A DNA stretch of 64,000 bases from Corynebacterium glaucum (GCF_030408855.1 NZ_CP047358.1:124001-188000), one strand, 5' to 3'. Shown: positions 1 to 8,164, numbered from the stretch's first letter. Notes: generated by a model from the sequence alone, not told the origin. Numbers and translations are program-made.

Positions 1-176
1 AGCGGCGGCAGCTCGGGTTCCGCGAGCGGGGAGGCCGACGGCGCGGGCTGGGAGCTTTGCGCCCACGCCTGCGCGGCGAAGCCCGCGCCGACGGTGCCAG
101 AAGTGACCGCAGCGGTGCGGAGGAAGTTACGACGGGATACGGAACGGCTCGTTGCGGCGGCCTCGCTTCGTCTCAC
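1..176 (-). CDS. Tat-exported protein, N-terminal part only (cut by window edge)
   Basis: About 58 residues of a minus-strand reading frame run off the left edge. From a GTG at 174-176 the product starts with a Ser/Arg/Ala-rich n-region, then SRRNFLR at residues 14-20, a classic twin-arginine motif. A hydrophobic Thr/Ala/Gly stretch follows, and a probable signal peptidase site after QAWA near residue 37. The mature part begins with a Ser/Pro/Ala-rich linker. The protein is therefore probably folded in the cytoplasm and exported by Tat. The catalytic part is outside the window, so function cannot be assigned. The GTG is the only usable start close to the motif, but no good ribosome binding site precedes it, so the exact start is uncertain. 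Confidence 0.7.
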   Translation of the reverse strand, partial: MRRSEAAATSRSVSRRNFLRTAAVTSGTVGAGFAAQAWAQSSQPAPSASPLAEPELPP

Positions 177-283
177 GCCCCATATGGTCGGACACTCATG
201 CTTGGAGCGCGAGTGCAGGACACAAAGTTGGTGCAGGTTTCGCCGCGTGTTTGGCCGTTGTTTACCTAATTCAAGCGGGCGGT

Positions 284-802
284 TTACCCGCGGCGGTTGA
301 GGCGCACGTATTCGTCTTCATTGACGTGCAGTTCAAACCCCGCAGAGGTCGCGTTCTCGTAGGCAAACAGGAACTCCCCGTCGGCCGCCATCAGCTCCCC
401 GTCGCGGTCGTAGACGTCGCCGGCCACAATCGCTTGCTGCCGCTCCGGCAGCAGCGTGCACGCGGTGGTAAACACCTGCGCTCCGCCCGGCGAGTAGGTG
501 AAATTGCACCAGTTCTCGTTCACCGTGACCCGCACCGTATCCAGGTCGCTCGCCTCGTCCTCGCGGTAAAAGTAGGTGCCGGGCGGAATCAGATCGGGGT
601 GGTCGCGGTCAGCGGCCCGCCGCTCGGGGTCACTGTCGGCAAGGGCAGAGGCCCCAGCCCCAGGTCGCTTATCGACGGCCACTTCACCGCCATCCCCATC
701 CCCATCCCCGAATCCGCCACACCCGGCCAGCGTGGCACTCAGCGTGATGCAGATGGCGATCCCAGCCGCCGCCAGCGCCGCAGCTTCGAGGAATCCACGC
801 AA
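284..802 (-). CDS. Putative secreted lipoprotein, unknown function
   Basis: 172-residue protein with a lipoprotein signal: a hydrophobic Ala/Ile-rich segment ends in LAGC (residues 25-28), so Cys28 should be lipidated and the protein held on the outer face of the membrane. A Gly/Asp-rich flexible linker follows. The globular part (about 65-172) contains two cysteines (NWCNF and TTACTL) that could form a disulfide. I do not recognise the family. It starts 4 bp after the ferritin stop, so the two are probably co-transcribed. A link with iron handling is only suggested by position. The linker contains one copy of the recurrent 11-mer, read as VDKR. Confidence 0.7.
   Translation of the reverse strand: MRGFLEAAALAAAGIAICITLSATLAGCGGFGDGDGDGGEVAVDKRPGAGASALADSDPERRAADRDHPDLIPPGTYFYREDEASDLDTVRVTVNENWCNFTYSPGGAQVFTTACTLLPERQQAIVAGDVYDRDGELMAADGEFLFAYENATSAGFELHVNEDEYVRLNRRG
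667..677 (-). repeat. Recurrent 11-mer CGTCGATAAGC, copy 1
   Basis: Exact copy inside the linker of the lipoprotein gene, read in its frame as VDK-R. It is one of 18 identical copies in the window. Confidence 0.9.
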
Positions 803-806
803 GGCG

Positions 807-1304
807 CTAGGAGAGCGTGGTGCGGGTGGACAGGGCGGCGTCGATACGCAGAAGCCCCGAACCGTCGGAACCGACGAGCTGAAGCTGATCGACGATCTCT
901 CCGACCGTGGCTTCCTCTTCGATCTGCTCGTTGAGGAACCAGTTGAGCAGCGCGCGGGACTCTAAGTCGCCGACCTCGTCCGCGATGCGGGTGATTTCGC
1001 GGATCTGCTCCGAAACCTTCTGCTCGTGCACGAGCGCGGCGCGGAACGCGTCGAGCGGGCCGCTGATCTCCGGCGCGTCGATCGCAATCGTGCGCGGCTG
1101 CACGCGCTCGCCGCGGTCGATGAGGTGCTTGGCAAACTTCTGCGCGTGCTCCGTTTCCTCCTGCGCCTGCGCGGTGAACCACGCGCACAGGCCCGGGAAG
1201 GACAGCGCGTCCATCTCGTTGGCCAGGTAGCGGTACACGTAGGCGGCGGCGTATTCCTCGGTGACCTGCTGGGTGATGGCTTCTTTGAGGCGGGGATCAA
1301 TCAT
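807..1304 (-). CDS. ftn: Ferritin (non-haem iron storage protein)
   Basis: 165-residue ferritin of the bacterial FtnA type, forming a 24-subunit cytoplasmic shell that oxidises Fe(II) and stores it as a ferric core. The ferroxidase ligands are all present at the positions seen in E. coli FtnA: Glu17, Glu50, His53, Glu94 and Gln127 (EEYAAAY, QEETEHAQ, VHEQ, NEQIEE). Length is normal for the family. The ATG at 1302-1304 is 11 bp after the stop of the upstream DUF6882-like gene and the lipoprotein gene follows 4 bp downstream, suggesting an operon. Regulation by DtxR would be usual in this genus, but I did not identify a clear operator. Confidence 0.95.
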   Translation of the reverse strand: MIDPRLKEAITQQVTEEYAAAYVYRYLANEMDALSFPGLCAWFTAQAQEETEHAQKFAKHLIDRGERVQPRTIAIDAPEISGPLDAFRAALVHEQKVSEQIREITRIADEVGDLESRALLNWFLNEQIEEEATVGEIVDQLQLVGSDGSGLLRIDAALSTRTTLS

Positions 1305-1315
1305 GTGCCCGGATT

Positions 1316-2707
1316 TTACAGCACCGCGACCTGGCCCCCGGTGACGCTGAGCTGCACCACCTCACCGCTCGGCAGGGTCAGGCTGGGGCGTTTGCTGCTC
1401 TTGCTTAGGGTCAGCTGGCGGTGGTGTGCGTAGGCGCGCAGCGCGCGGTGCACGTCCACGCGCGGCGGCAGCGGCGGGGCTGCCAGGGCCGCGCGCACGC
1501 CGGGCACGGTGATTGGCGGCAGGTTGAACCGCGGCGAGTGCAGCACAATCACTGCGGTCTCACCGCCAGGCAGGTTGAGGTAGTACAGGTGCGTGCCGCG
1601 CTGCATGTGCGCGATGTACGGCATGAGCTGGTACTGCTCGAGCACCACGGTCGGTAGCTCCCCGCGCGTCAGCGATACGATGCGCTCGCGCACGCCCATG
1701 TCGTGCACACCCCGGATGAACTCCAGGGAAGGGTTCGGCTGGCCCTGGTCGTACGTCCAGCCCCACCGGAAGGTCCCATTCGGCAGCAGGTAGCCGGCAA
1801 TTTGCGGCACAAGCTTATCGACGCCCCCATCAACGAACCTCACCTCCGCCTGACGCAAATCATCCGAGAAGGTGATGCCGGCGATGATGCTATTGCAGTA
1901 CGCGCGGTGCTCGTTGAACATGAACCACGACTCGTTGGTCACCCGGATGGGTTCGTTTTCTTCGGTGTCGCGCCGGGCGCTCATCACTGCCGACGCGTGC
2001 GCTCCTGCCGGGCCGGCGCCGGGGCGGTTGAGCACTTCGATCAGCGAGCCGTCGCTCAAGCGCAGCTCATGCATTCCCGGGGCGACGGTCTGGGAGCCCA
2101 CGAGGTGCTCGCCGAGTTGCTTGGCCAGCGTGCTCACCGCCTCCAGCTCGTCCGCGTTCGGCGGCATGACCGTGTGCGCGATAGTGCGGCGCACCACGGA
2201 GCCCACCGGCTCACCGGTCTTCATCAGGTTCGGCAGAACCACGATGACCAGCTGCTCGGCATGGATGTTCGGCAGCGTGTTCGGCAGCGTGTTCGGCAGC
2301 GTGTTGGGCAGCACGATGATCGGGTTGCCGCCGTGGCGCGTCTGCAGCGCCTGAAGAAATGGCGTGGCCAGCGGTTCCTGGAACGGCGCCGGGCGGGTGA
2401 ACTCGGGGATCGGGTTGCCGTTGGAGCCGGCCTGGTTCTGCGAGACAAGTCGGATATGGCCGCCGCTGATGGTCGCCACGATGATGCCCGGGTGGATCTC
2501 GCTGACGCCGACCGAGCTTGTCACCTGCAGGTTGATCGCGATGTCGCCGCCCGGTGTCGGGCCATATTGGTGCACCACCCGGTAGTTCACCGGTTGCGCG
2601 AGGCGCCCGTAGAAGTTCGACGCCGCCAGGAACCGGGTAAATAGGGACAAGCGGCCCTCGCGCAGCAGCGCGGGCGACGGCGCAGGGTAGCCAGGCGCAA
2701 AACTCAT
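1316..2707 (-). CDS. DUF6882-like conserved hypothetical protein
   Basis: 463-residue cytoplasmic-looking protein without signal peptide or membrane segment. The central-to-C-terminal part (about 250-390) contains aromatic motifs such as FRWGWTYDQ and NESWFMF that resemble DUF6882 proteins of actinobacteria; function unknown. Residues of the form LPNT are repeated three times and followed by LPNI (around 135-150), encoded by 12-bp direct repeats at 2271-2312. I chose the ATG at 2705-2707 because a longer reading frame would run back through a terminator and tRNA-Ser. The ferritin gene follows 11 bp downstream. The assignment to DUF6882 is from motif resemblance only. Confidence 0.7.
   Translation of the reverse strand: MSFAPGYPAPSPALLREGRLSLFTRFLAASNFYGRLAQPVNYRVVHQYGPTPGGDIAINLQVTSSVGVSEIHPGIIVATISGGHIRLVSQNQAGSNGNPIPEFTRPAPFQEPLATPFLQALQTRHGGNPIIVLPNTLPNTLPNTLPNIHAEQLVIVVLPNLMKTGEPVGSVVRRTIAHTVMPPNADELEAVSTLAKQLGEHLVGSQTVAPGMHELRLSDGSLIEVLNRPGAGPAGAHASAVMSARRDTEENEPIRVTNESWFMFNEHRAYCNSIIAGITFSDDLRQAEVRFVDGGVDKLVPQIAGYLLPNGTFRWGWTYDQGQPNPSLEFIRGVHDMGVRERIVSLTRGELPTVVLEQYQLMPYIAHMQRGTHLYYLNLPGGETAVIVLHSPRFNLPPITVPGVRAALAAPPLPPRVDVHRALRAYAHHRQLTLSKSSKRPSLTLPSGEVVQLSVTGGQVAVL
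1813..1823 (-). repeat. Recurrent 11-mer CGTCGATAAGC, copy 2
   Basis: Exact copy inside the DUF6882-like gene, read as VDK-L, with the G-rich 5' flank (GGGGG before the core) seen in several other copies. Confidence 0.9.
2271..2312. repeat. 12-bp in-frame tandem repeat in DUF6882-like gene
   Basis: The unit GGCAGCGTGTTC (plus strand) occurs three times nearly perfectly (2271-2282, 2283-2294, 2295-2306), with a partial fourth unit. It encodes LPNT repeats. Copy-number change by slippage would keep the frame. Confidence 0.85.
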
Positions 2708-2730
2708 GCGTGTCAGCGTAGCGGGAAACA

Positions 2731-2791
2731 AAACAGGCCCCGCACCGGGCCGGTCACCAAAACCGGGGGCCCAAGTGTGCGGGGCCTGTTT
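2731..2791 (-). terminator. Intrinsic terminator after tRNA-Ser
   Basis: A perfect 15-bp inverted repeat (arms AAACAGGCCCCGCAC at 2731-2745 and its complement at 2777-2791) lies just downstream of tRNA-Ser on the minus strand. The U-rich side reads TGTTT past the stem. It separates the tRNA from the DUF6882-like gene. Confidence 0.85.
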
Positions 2792-2800
2792 CGAATTTTG

Positions 2801-2886
2801 CGGAGGATGTGGGATTTGAACCCACGAGGGTATTGCTACCCGCACGCGTTCCAGGCGTGTGACATAGGCCGCTAGTCGAATCCTCC
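2801..2886 (-). tRNA. tRNA-Ser (anticodon GGA)
   Basis: 86-nt class II tRNA. Acceptor arms GGAGGAT and ATCCTCC pair perfectly. The anticodon stem CACGC/GCGTG carries the loop CTGGAAC, giving anticodon GGA. The long variable arm GCGGGTAGCAATACCC is typical of serine tRNA, and the T arm contains GTTCAAATC. The 3' CCA is not encoded. Confidence 0.95.
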
Positions 2887-3031
2887 AGCTGACACGTGCA
2901 GCACCGCTTGAAAAGCGGCGCCGATTGCATCGCTGGCAATACTGTAGTGCATTGCCACCGCGAGCCACAAAACGGCAAGACACGGTGTGCGCCAGCGAGA
3001 AGGTACAGCGTGACAGAGGGGGGCGTGGGGC

Positions 3032-3042
3032 CGTCGATAAGC
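3032..3042 (+). repeat. Recurrent 11-mer CGTCGATAAGC, copy 3 (intergenic)
   Basis: Exact copy in the spacer between tRNA-Ser and the SRP RNA promoter, preceded by a G-rich run. It is outside any gene. Confidence 0.9.
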
Positions 3043-3065
3043 ATGCGGCAACTGGCGGCCCCTTT

Positions 3066-3094
3066 TTGTGCCACCTGGGCGATCCGGCTACAGT
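3066..3094 (+). promoter_or_regulatory. Probable promoter of SRP RNA
   Basis: A -35-like TTGTGC (3066-3071), a 17-bp spacer and a -10-like TACAGT (3089-3094) sit directly before the SRP RNA, giving an expected start near 3100. Confidence 0.65.
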
Positions 3095-3096
3095 GA

Positions 3097-3193
3097 GGGC
3101 CAGGATCCCACGCGGTGCTTATCTTGTGAACTCCCCCAGGGCGGGAACGCAGCAAGGGTCAGCGAGCTCTGGCAGGTGCGTGGGGTCCCCTTT
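3097..3193 (+). ncRNA. ffs: Signal recognition particle RNA (4.5S type)
   Basis: About 97 nt. The conserved SRP helix 8 region is clear: GGCGGGAACGCAGCAAGGGTC, with the asymmetric-loop elements GGAA/AGCA and the closing GCAAGG segment, bounded by base-paired ends (CCCACGC near 3107 and GCGTGGGG near 3179). It is the RNA partner of Ffh for co-translational targeting of membrane proteins. Its position between tRNA-Ser and aspT matches other corynebacteria. Exact ends are estimated from pairing. Confidence 0.85.
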
Positions 3194-3218
3194 GTATTCA
3201 CGGGTACGATTGAGCATC

Positions 3219-4499
3219 ATGGCTACCCCTTTAAACGAGATGAACCCGCAGGAATGTGAGGCGTTGGCCAAAGACGTCCGCGAACGGTACGCCGAGCTGA
3301 AGGCGAAGAACCTGAACTTGGACCTCACCCGCGGCAAGCCGTCGAGCGAGCAGCTGGACTTCTCCCAGGATTTGCTCGCGCTGCCCGGGACGGACAACTA
3401 CCGCGCGAAAGACGGCGTGGACGTGCGCAACTACGGCGGGGTCGACGGCATCGTGGACATCCGCGAGCTGTGGGCGGAGCTTATCGGCGTCGACGCGGAG
3501 AACCTCATCGCCGGCGACGCGTCCTCGCTGAACATCATGTTCGACCTCATCTCCTTCGCGTTCGCGTTCGGCACGAACGACTCGCCGCAGCCGTGGAGCA
3601 AGGAGCCGGGTGCGAAGTGGCTCTGCCCGGTGCCGGGCTACGACCGCCACTTCACCATCACCGAACAGTTCGGGTTCGAGATGGTCAACGTCCCAATGCT
3701 TGCCGACGGCCCTGACATGGACGTCGTCGAAGACCTTGCACGCGACCCGAACGTGAAGGGTATGTGGTGCGTGCCGATCTTCTCCAACCCCACCGGCGTG
3801 ACCTACTCTCGCGAGACGGCTGAGCGCCTCGCGGCGATGGAGACCGGCGCGCCGGACTTCCGCATCGTGTGGGACAACGCCTACGCGGTGCACGCGTTCA
3901 CCGACGAACTGCCGGAGAACCCGAACGTCATCGAAATCGCGGCGGAGAAGGGCAACCCGAACCGTTTCTGGTACATGAGCTCGACGTCCAAGATCACGCA
4001 CGCGGGCGCGGGTGTGGCGTTTTTCGCGTCGTCGAAGGAGAACCTCGACTGGTACCGCTCGATCGCGGGCGTGCGCGGCATCGGACCGAACAAGGAGAAC
4101 CAGCTTGCGCACGCCGCGCTGTTCGGCGACGCGGAAGGGGCGCGTGCGCTGATGCGCAAGCACGCCGGCTCGCTGGCGCCGAAGTTCGAGGCCGTGATCG
4201 GCATTCTGGGCGAGCGGCTCGGCGGCTACGGCGTCGCGGAGTGGACCGAGCCGAAGGGCGGCTACTTCATCTCCCTCGACGTCGTGCCCGGTACCGCGAC
4301 CCGCGTGTGGGAGCTGGCGAAAGAGGCGGGCATCAACCTCACCAAGGCCGGCTCCGCGTTCCCGCACGGCACCGACCCGGACAACCGCAACATCCGGCTT
4401 GCCCCGTCGCTGCCGCCGCTGGACGAGGTCACCGAGGCGATGGACGGCGTCGCCACCTGCGTGCTTCTCGCCGCCATCGAGCACCGAGGTGCCCAGTGA
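3219..4499 (+). CDS. aspT: Aspartate aminotransferase (AspT, actinobacterial subgroup)
   Basis: 426-residue PLP-dependent transaminase interconverting aspartate/2-oxoglutarate and oxaloacetate/glutamate. It belongs to the corynebacterial AspT type (subgroup distinct from E. coli AspC). Visible elements: the N-terminal RGKPS motif, the substrate/PLP region NPTGVTYS (about 193-200), the IVWDNAYAVH Asp-Tyr pair (about 219-228) and the Schiff-base lysine in STSKITHAG (Lys258). The ATG at 3219 is chosen because the upstream extension would run through SRP RNA. The stop overlaps the GTG of the next gene (GTGA), indicating translational coupling. Aspartate made here feeds the LysC/Asd pathway encoded further along. 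Confidence 0.93.
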   Translation: MATPLNEMNPQECEALAKDVRERYAELKAKNLNLDLTRGKPSSEQLDFSQDLLALPGTDNYRAKDGVDVRNYGGVDGIVDIRELWAELIGVDAENLIAGDASSLNIMFDLISFAFAFGTNDSPQPWSKEPGAKWLCPVPGYDRHFTITEQFGFEMVNVPMLADGPDMDVVEDLARDPNVKGMWCVPIFSNPTGVTYSRETAERLAAMETGAPDFRIVWDNAYAVHAFTDELPENPNVIEIAAEKGNPNRFWYMSSTSKITHAGAGVAFFASSKENLDWYRSIAGVRGIGPNKENQLAHAALFGDAEGARALMRKHAGSLAPKFEAVIGILGERLGGYGVAEWTEPKGGYFISLDVVPGTATRVWELAKEAGINLTKAGSAFPHGTDPDNRNIRLAPSLPPLDEVTEAMDGVATCVLLAAIEHRGAQ

Positions 4500-5038
4500 C
4501 AGGTAACGAGCTCCTTGCATGGATCGACACCATTTTCCCGGGCATTGAGCTTTCGCTTGTCGACGACTCCGCCGTCGCCACCAGCACACACCAAGACCTC
4601 CCCGTTGCTGTGACGGTCGGGTTCTCCACGGTTGATACTGGGCTCCGCCTGGAGGCGGATCCGAGCACACTCGTGGGGTGTGAATTGGCGGTCAAAGGTG
4701 GCGTCGATAAGCAATTGCTCGCGCAAACCGCAATTGAAGCGACCCGGATCATCAACTCCTTCGGGATTCCTGCGCAGCCTGGGGTGCTTTTGGAGAACCT
4801 GTTTTCCAATGTCGAGCTGCCGCCGGGCGCGACCGTGGGGCACGGGTTCTTGCGCGAGCCGGACCTGTTTTACAAGGGCACGCCCGTGCACCCTGAGGAG
4901 GGGAAGCTGACCGTGCTGCTGGAGCTGGTGGCGCTGACGGATACGGAGTATCGGATTGCGTCTGAGCAGGGCGTGGAGATTTTGAAGCAGCAGCTGCGGC
5001 GGCGCAGCGTGGACATTACGGATTGGTTCAGGGGCTAA
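4496..5038 (+). CDS. Suppressor-of-fused-like domain protein (tentative)
   Basis: 180-residue soluble protein starting at a GTG that overlaps the aspT stop by 3 nt; dnaX begins 3 nt after its own stop, so it sits in an aspT-dnaX operon. The C-terminal half (motifs DLFYKG, LLELVALTDTEYRIASEQG, then a short helical end) resembles the bacterial suppressor-of-fused (SUFU-like, PF05076) fold, often found as immunity-type or unknown proteins. The resemblance is weak. No membrane segment is present. One recurrent 11-mer is read here as VDKQ. Confidence 0.65.
   Translation: MTGNELLAWIDTIFPGIELSLVDDSAVATSTHQDLPVAVTVGFSTVDTGLRLEADPSTLVGCELAVKGGVDKQLLAQTAIEATRIINSFGIPAQPGVLLENLFSNVELPPGATVGHGFLREPDLFYKGTPVHPEEGKLTVLLELVALTDTEYRIASEQGVEILKQQLRRRSVDITDWFRG
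4702..4712 (+). repeat. Recurrent 11-mer CGTCGATAAGC, copy 4
   Basis: Exact copy in the SUFU-like gene, read as VDK-Q. Confidence 0.9.
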
Positions 5039-5041
5039 TAG

Positions 5042-7720
5042 GTGGCGCTGTACAGGAAGTATCGGCCGGCGACGTTTGGCGAGCTGGTTGGCCAGGAGCA
5101 GGTGACACGCCCGCTGTCGACAGCGCTGGATAACGGCCGGATCGCGCATGCGTACCTGTTTTCGGGGCCGCGCGGGTGCGGCAAGACGTCGTCGGCGCGC
5201 ATTCTGGCGCGGTCGCTGAACTGTGTGGAGGGGCCGACGTCGACGCCGTGCGGGGTGTGCGCGTCGTGCGTGGCGCTGGCGCCGGGCGGGCCGGGCAACC
5301 TGGACGTGATGGAGTTGGACGCGGCATCGCACGGCGGTGTGGACGACATGCGTGAGCTGCGCGAGCGTGCGATGTTCGCGCCGGCGGATTCGCGCTACCG
5401 CGTGTTCATCATCGACGAGGCGCACATGATCTCCGCCGCCGGCAACAACGCGCTGCTGAAGATTGTGGAGGAGCCGCCGGAGCACCTGATCTTTGTGTTC
5501 GCGACGACCGAGCCGGAGAAGATCCTGGGCACGATCCGTTCGCGCACGCACAACTACCCGTTCCGCCTGCTGGCGCCGGCCGCGATGCGCGAGCTGCTCG
5601 AGCGCGTGGTGGCGGAGGAGGGCGTGTACGTCGACGAGAACGTCCACCCGCTGGTGATTCGCGCTGGCGGCGGGTCGCCGCGCGACACGCTGTCGATCCT
5701 GGACCAACTGCTTTCCGGCGCGGGGGCGGACGGACTGACCTACGAGCTGGCGCTGCCGCTGTTGGGTGTGACGGACCTGTCGCTGTTGGACGCGGCAGTG
5801 GACGCGATCGCCGACGGCGACGCTTCCGCCACCTTCCACACCATTGACGCCGTCATGGAGTCCGGCCACGAGCCGCGCCGTTTTGCCACCGACCTGTTGG
5901 ATCGACTGCGTGACTTGCTGATCATCCGCACCGTGCCAGATGCGTTCGGGCAAGGCCTTGTCGACGCCCCCGTCGACCGCGCCGAAATCCTGCGCGCTGA
6001 AGCCGCGCGTTTTAGCCCCGCTCAGCTCGCAGATCTGGCGACCGAGGTCAACGACCGCGTCTCCGATCTACGCGGCGCGACCTCGCCGCGGCTGCTGCTC
6101 GAGGTGATGATGGCCCACCTGCTTACGCTCCCCTCGGGCGCCGGCGCCGGCGCCGACACCAGCGCGACCGGGGCCGCTGTCAGCTCTCCCGCTGTCAGCT
6201 CTTCCGCTGGCACCGCCACCCATTCCGGCTCCGCAGTCACTCGCGGCTCAGGCGGGGCGGCGGCCGCCGCTGCGGCGGCAGCGGCTGCAGCGGCCGCAGG
6301 TCGCGGGGTGCGCAGTTCTTCAACACCCGCCGCTCAGGCGCCGCAGCAGACCGCACTGCCGCAGCAGACCGCGCCAGCCACATCGACGGCGGCGAAACCC
6401 ACACCGGAACCGGAACCGGAGCCGCAGCCCGACTTCGAGCCGGGGCAACCTCCCGCGCCGGAACCGTCCCGTTCTGAGCCCGCGCCCGCCCCGGCGATGA
6501 CTCCACCGGTCGCGCCTGCCGCACCCGCAGAGCCAGCAACGCACGCCGAGCTGGCAACGCACGCCGAGCTGGCAACGCACGCCGAGTCGGGAGGGCAAGC
6601 CGAGCCCGACGATCGGGCTCAAGCGATCGACGACACCTACAAGGACGCTCCGACACCGGATCGGGCTGAACCGACACCCGCGCAGTCGCCTGCATCGGCA
6701 CCCAGCGAGGAGCTCGGAGATGTCGAACACACTCCGCAAACAGCTGACGGCGCGGCTGCGGCGGAGAACATGGCTCCAGCTGACGAGACCGCGACCACAG
6801 GCGAAGCATCCACAGGCGAAGCATCCACTGACGGAGAATCCACCGGCGGAGAATCCACGGAGGCGCCTTCCGCGACCGAGGCCCCGGCTGCTCAGGATGC
6901 GGGTGCAGATGTGGGAGAAGCGACCGGGGATGTCGGCGAGTTCGATGGGGATGCGCTGTTCCACCGCATAGAGCGGGATTGGACGACGCTTCGTCAGTCG
7001 GTGGGCGCGCGGAACAAGGTCGCCGAGATCATGCTCACCGAGGCACGCCCGCTCGGCTTTGACGGCGCGACCTTGGTGCTCGGCCACAACACTGGGGCGC
7101 TGGCGGGCCGCATCAACGCCGAAAACAACAACGCAGACATCGTCGCGGTGCTCTCGGAGAAGCTGGGTGCGCAGATTGGGGTGCGGTGTGTGGTCGGCAC
7201 TGATCCGGCCGCCGCGAACGTCCGCGCGCCCGAGCGCAAGGCAGTGTGGAACCCGGGCAAACCCGAAGTCGCCGGGCGCACTGAGAGCGGTGGGCGCACT
7301 GCGCGCGGCGGGAATGCTGCGGCCAACTCGGGTGACGCGGAGGGCGCGGATCAGCCTGACGACCCTGCGCCGGCACCTGCACCGGCGAAGTCACCCGCGC
7401 CCAACGACTGGCGGTCGGCAGCCCAAGCAGCGGCGCAGGCAGCCAGCCAGCAAGCCGCGGCTAAAGCAAAGCGGGACAGTGAAGAAATCCCGCCCCCACC
7501 GGAGCCCATTGACGACGAACCCCCGTACGACCCCTGGAATGGGGATGAAGGGGGGAGCGGTGGGGCGTCGATAAGCGAAGCAAAGCCCTACTCCCAAGAG
7601 GACGAGGAGCGCGACATGGCTGACCAGGCTGAAGCCGAGGAAGGGGAGCGCGATCGCCGCGACGCGACGCAGGTGGCGATGGAGCTGCTGGCGAGCGAGC
7701 TCGGCGCGAAACCGCTGTAG
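5042..7720 (+). CDS. dnaX: DNA polymerase III subunit gamma/tau
   Basis: 892-residue clamp-loader subunit; the GTG start begins VALYRKYRP, typical of the family. AAA+ ATPase: Walker A GPRGCGKTS (42-50), a four-Cys zinc module (Cys61, 70, 73, 76), DEAH box (125-128) and the sensor/Arg-finger region TIRSRTH (about 160). Domain III follows to about 360. Then comes a long low-complexity linker (about 365-635) rich in Ala/Pro/Glu/Thr, including a 13-Ala run near 400 and three ATHAE repeats near 500. A tau-specific polymerase-binding-like domain lies at about 640-725 (LFHRIERDW). The Ala/Pro/Glu-rich C-terminal tail carries a recurrent 11-mer read as ASIS. I saw no slippery sequence for a frameshifted short form. 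Confidence 0.95.
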   Translation: MALYRKYRPATFGELVGQEQVTRPLSTALDNGRIAHAYLFSGPRGCGKTSSARILARSLNCVEGPTSTPCGVCASCVALAPGGPGNLDVMELDAASHGGVDDMRELRERAMFAPADSRYRVFIIDEAHMISAAGNNALLKIVEEPPEHLIFVFATTEPEKILGTIRSRTHNYPFRLLAPAAMRELLERVVAEEGVYVDENVHPLVIRAGGGSPRDTLSILDQLLSGAGADGLTYELALPLLGVTDLSLLDAAVDAIADGDASATFHTIDAVMESGHEPRRFATDLLDRLRDLLIIRTVPDAFGQGLVDAPVDRAEILRAEAARFSPAQLADLATEVNDRVSDLRGATSPRLLLEVMMAHLLTLPSGAGAGADTSATGAAVSSPAVSSSAGTATHSGSAVTRGSGGAAAAAAAAAAAAAAGRGVRSSSTPAAQAPQQTALPQQTAPATSTAAKPTPEPEPEPQPDFEPGQPPAPEPSRSEPAPAPAMTPPVAPAAPAEPATHAELATHAELATHAESGGQAEPDDRAQAIDDTYKDAPTPDRAEPTPAQSPASAPSEELGDVEHTPQTADGAAAAENMAPADETATTGEASTGEASTDGESTGGESTEAPSATEAPAAQDAGADVGEATGDVGEFDGDALFHRIERDWTTLRQSVGARNKVAEIMLTEARPLGFDGATLVLGHNTGALAGRINAENNNADIVAVLSEKLGAQIGVRCVVGTDPAAANVRAPERKAVWNPGKPEVAGRTESGGRTARGGNAAANSGDAEGADQPDDPAPAPAPAKSPAPNDWRSAAQAAAQAASQQAAAKAKRDSEEIPPPPEPIDDEPPYDPWNGDEGGSGGASISEAKPYSQEDEERDMADQAEAEEGERDRRDATQVAMELLASELGAKPL
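6536..6588 (+). repeat. 18-bp tandem repeat in dnaX linker
   Basis: Nearly three units of an 18-bp repeat encode ATHAEL-ATHAEL-ATHAES. They lie in the unstructured linker of DnaX, close to a GCN-rich poly-Ala tract (6255-6300). Confidence 0.85.
7566..7576 (+). repeat. Recurrent 11-mer CGTCGATAAGC, copy 5
   Basis: Exact copy in the low-complexity C-terminal tail of dnaX, with GGGG flank, read as ASIS with a rare ATA isoleucine codon. Confidence 0.9.
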
Positions 7721-7779
7721 AGCAAGCGGGTACACTGGGCAGAGGTTGTATTAGCGATAAAGAAAGGGTGGATCCCACC

Positions 7780-8139
7780 ATGACCCAGCCAAACATGCCG
7801 GCAGATATGCAGGAACTGATCCGTCAGGCCGCTGAGGTGCAGGCGGCGCTGCAGCAGGCGCAGCAAGAGCTGCTGAACACCACCGTGGTTGGTACCGCCG
7901 GCGGCGAGCTGGTCTCCGTGACCATGACCGGCGGTGCCGAGATCACCGAGCTGAAGATCAAACCGGAGGCTGTCGACCCGGAGGATGTTGAGACACTGCA
8001 GGACCTGATCCTGGCTGCGTACCGCGACGCGCACACCAAGGCTGGCCAGCTCGCGCAGGAGAAGATCGGCCCGCTGACCGGCGCTGCCGGTGGCCCGCAG
8101 GCTGGCCCGGGCGAGGTGCCGTTCGGCGGCATCATCTAG
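7780..8139 (+). CDS. ybaB: YbaB/EbfC family nucleoid-associated protein
   Basis: 119-residue small dimeric DNA-binding protein. The layout fits YbaB: an N-terminal helix rich in Gln/Ala (residues 6-35), the central beta region GGELVSVTMTGGAEITELKI, the Asp-Pro turn VDPEDVETL and a C-terminal helix. It is usually found between dnaX and recR, as here. The ATG at 7780 lies 12 nt after AAAGGG. A GTG four codons upstream is in frame but too close to that ribosome binding site. The role is inferred from family knowledge: nucleoid organisation, possibly linked to RecR-dependent repair. Confidence 0.9.
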   Translation: MTQPNMPADMQELIRQAAEVQAALQQAQQELLNTTVVGTAGGELVSVTMTGGAEITELKIKPEAVDPEDVETLQDLILAAYRDAHTKAGQLAQEKIGPLTGAAGGPQAGPGEVPFGGII

Positions 8140-8164
8140 GCGCTGCCCCGAACTTCACTGCCTC

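Noticed and set aside
2708..2983. N-terminal extension of the DUF6882-like protein
   Set aside because: Would translate through a terminator and tRNA-Ser.
4262..5953. 563-residue minus-strand frame opposite aspT, SUFU-like and dnaX genes
   Set aside because: Spans three well-supported genes on the other strand; composition (Arg, Gln, His) is typical of antisense frames at high GC.
2271..6588. CRISPR array
   Set aside because: The short tandem repeats are in-frame units of 12 or 18 bp without spacers, and there are no cas genes.
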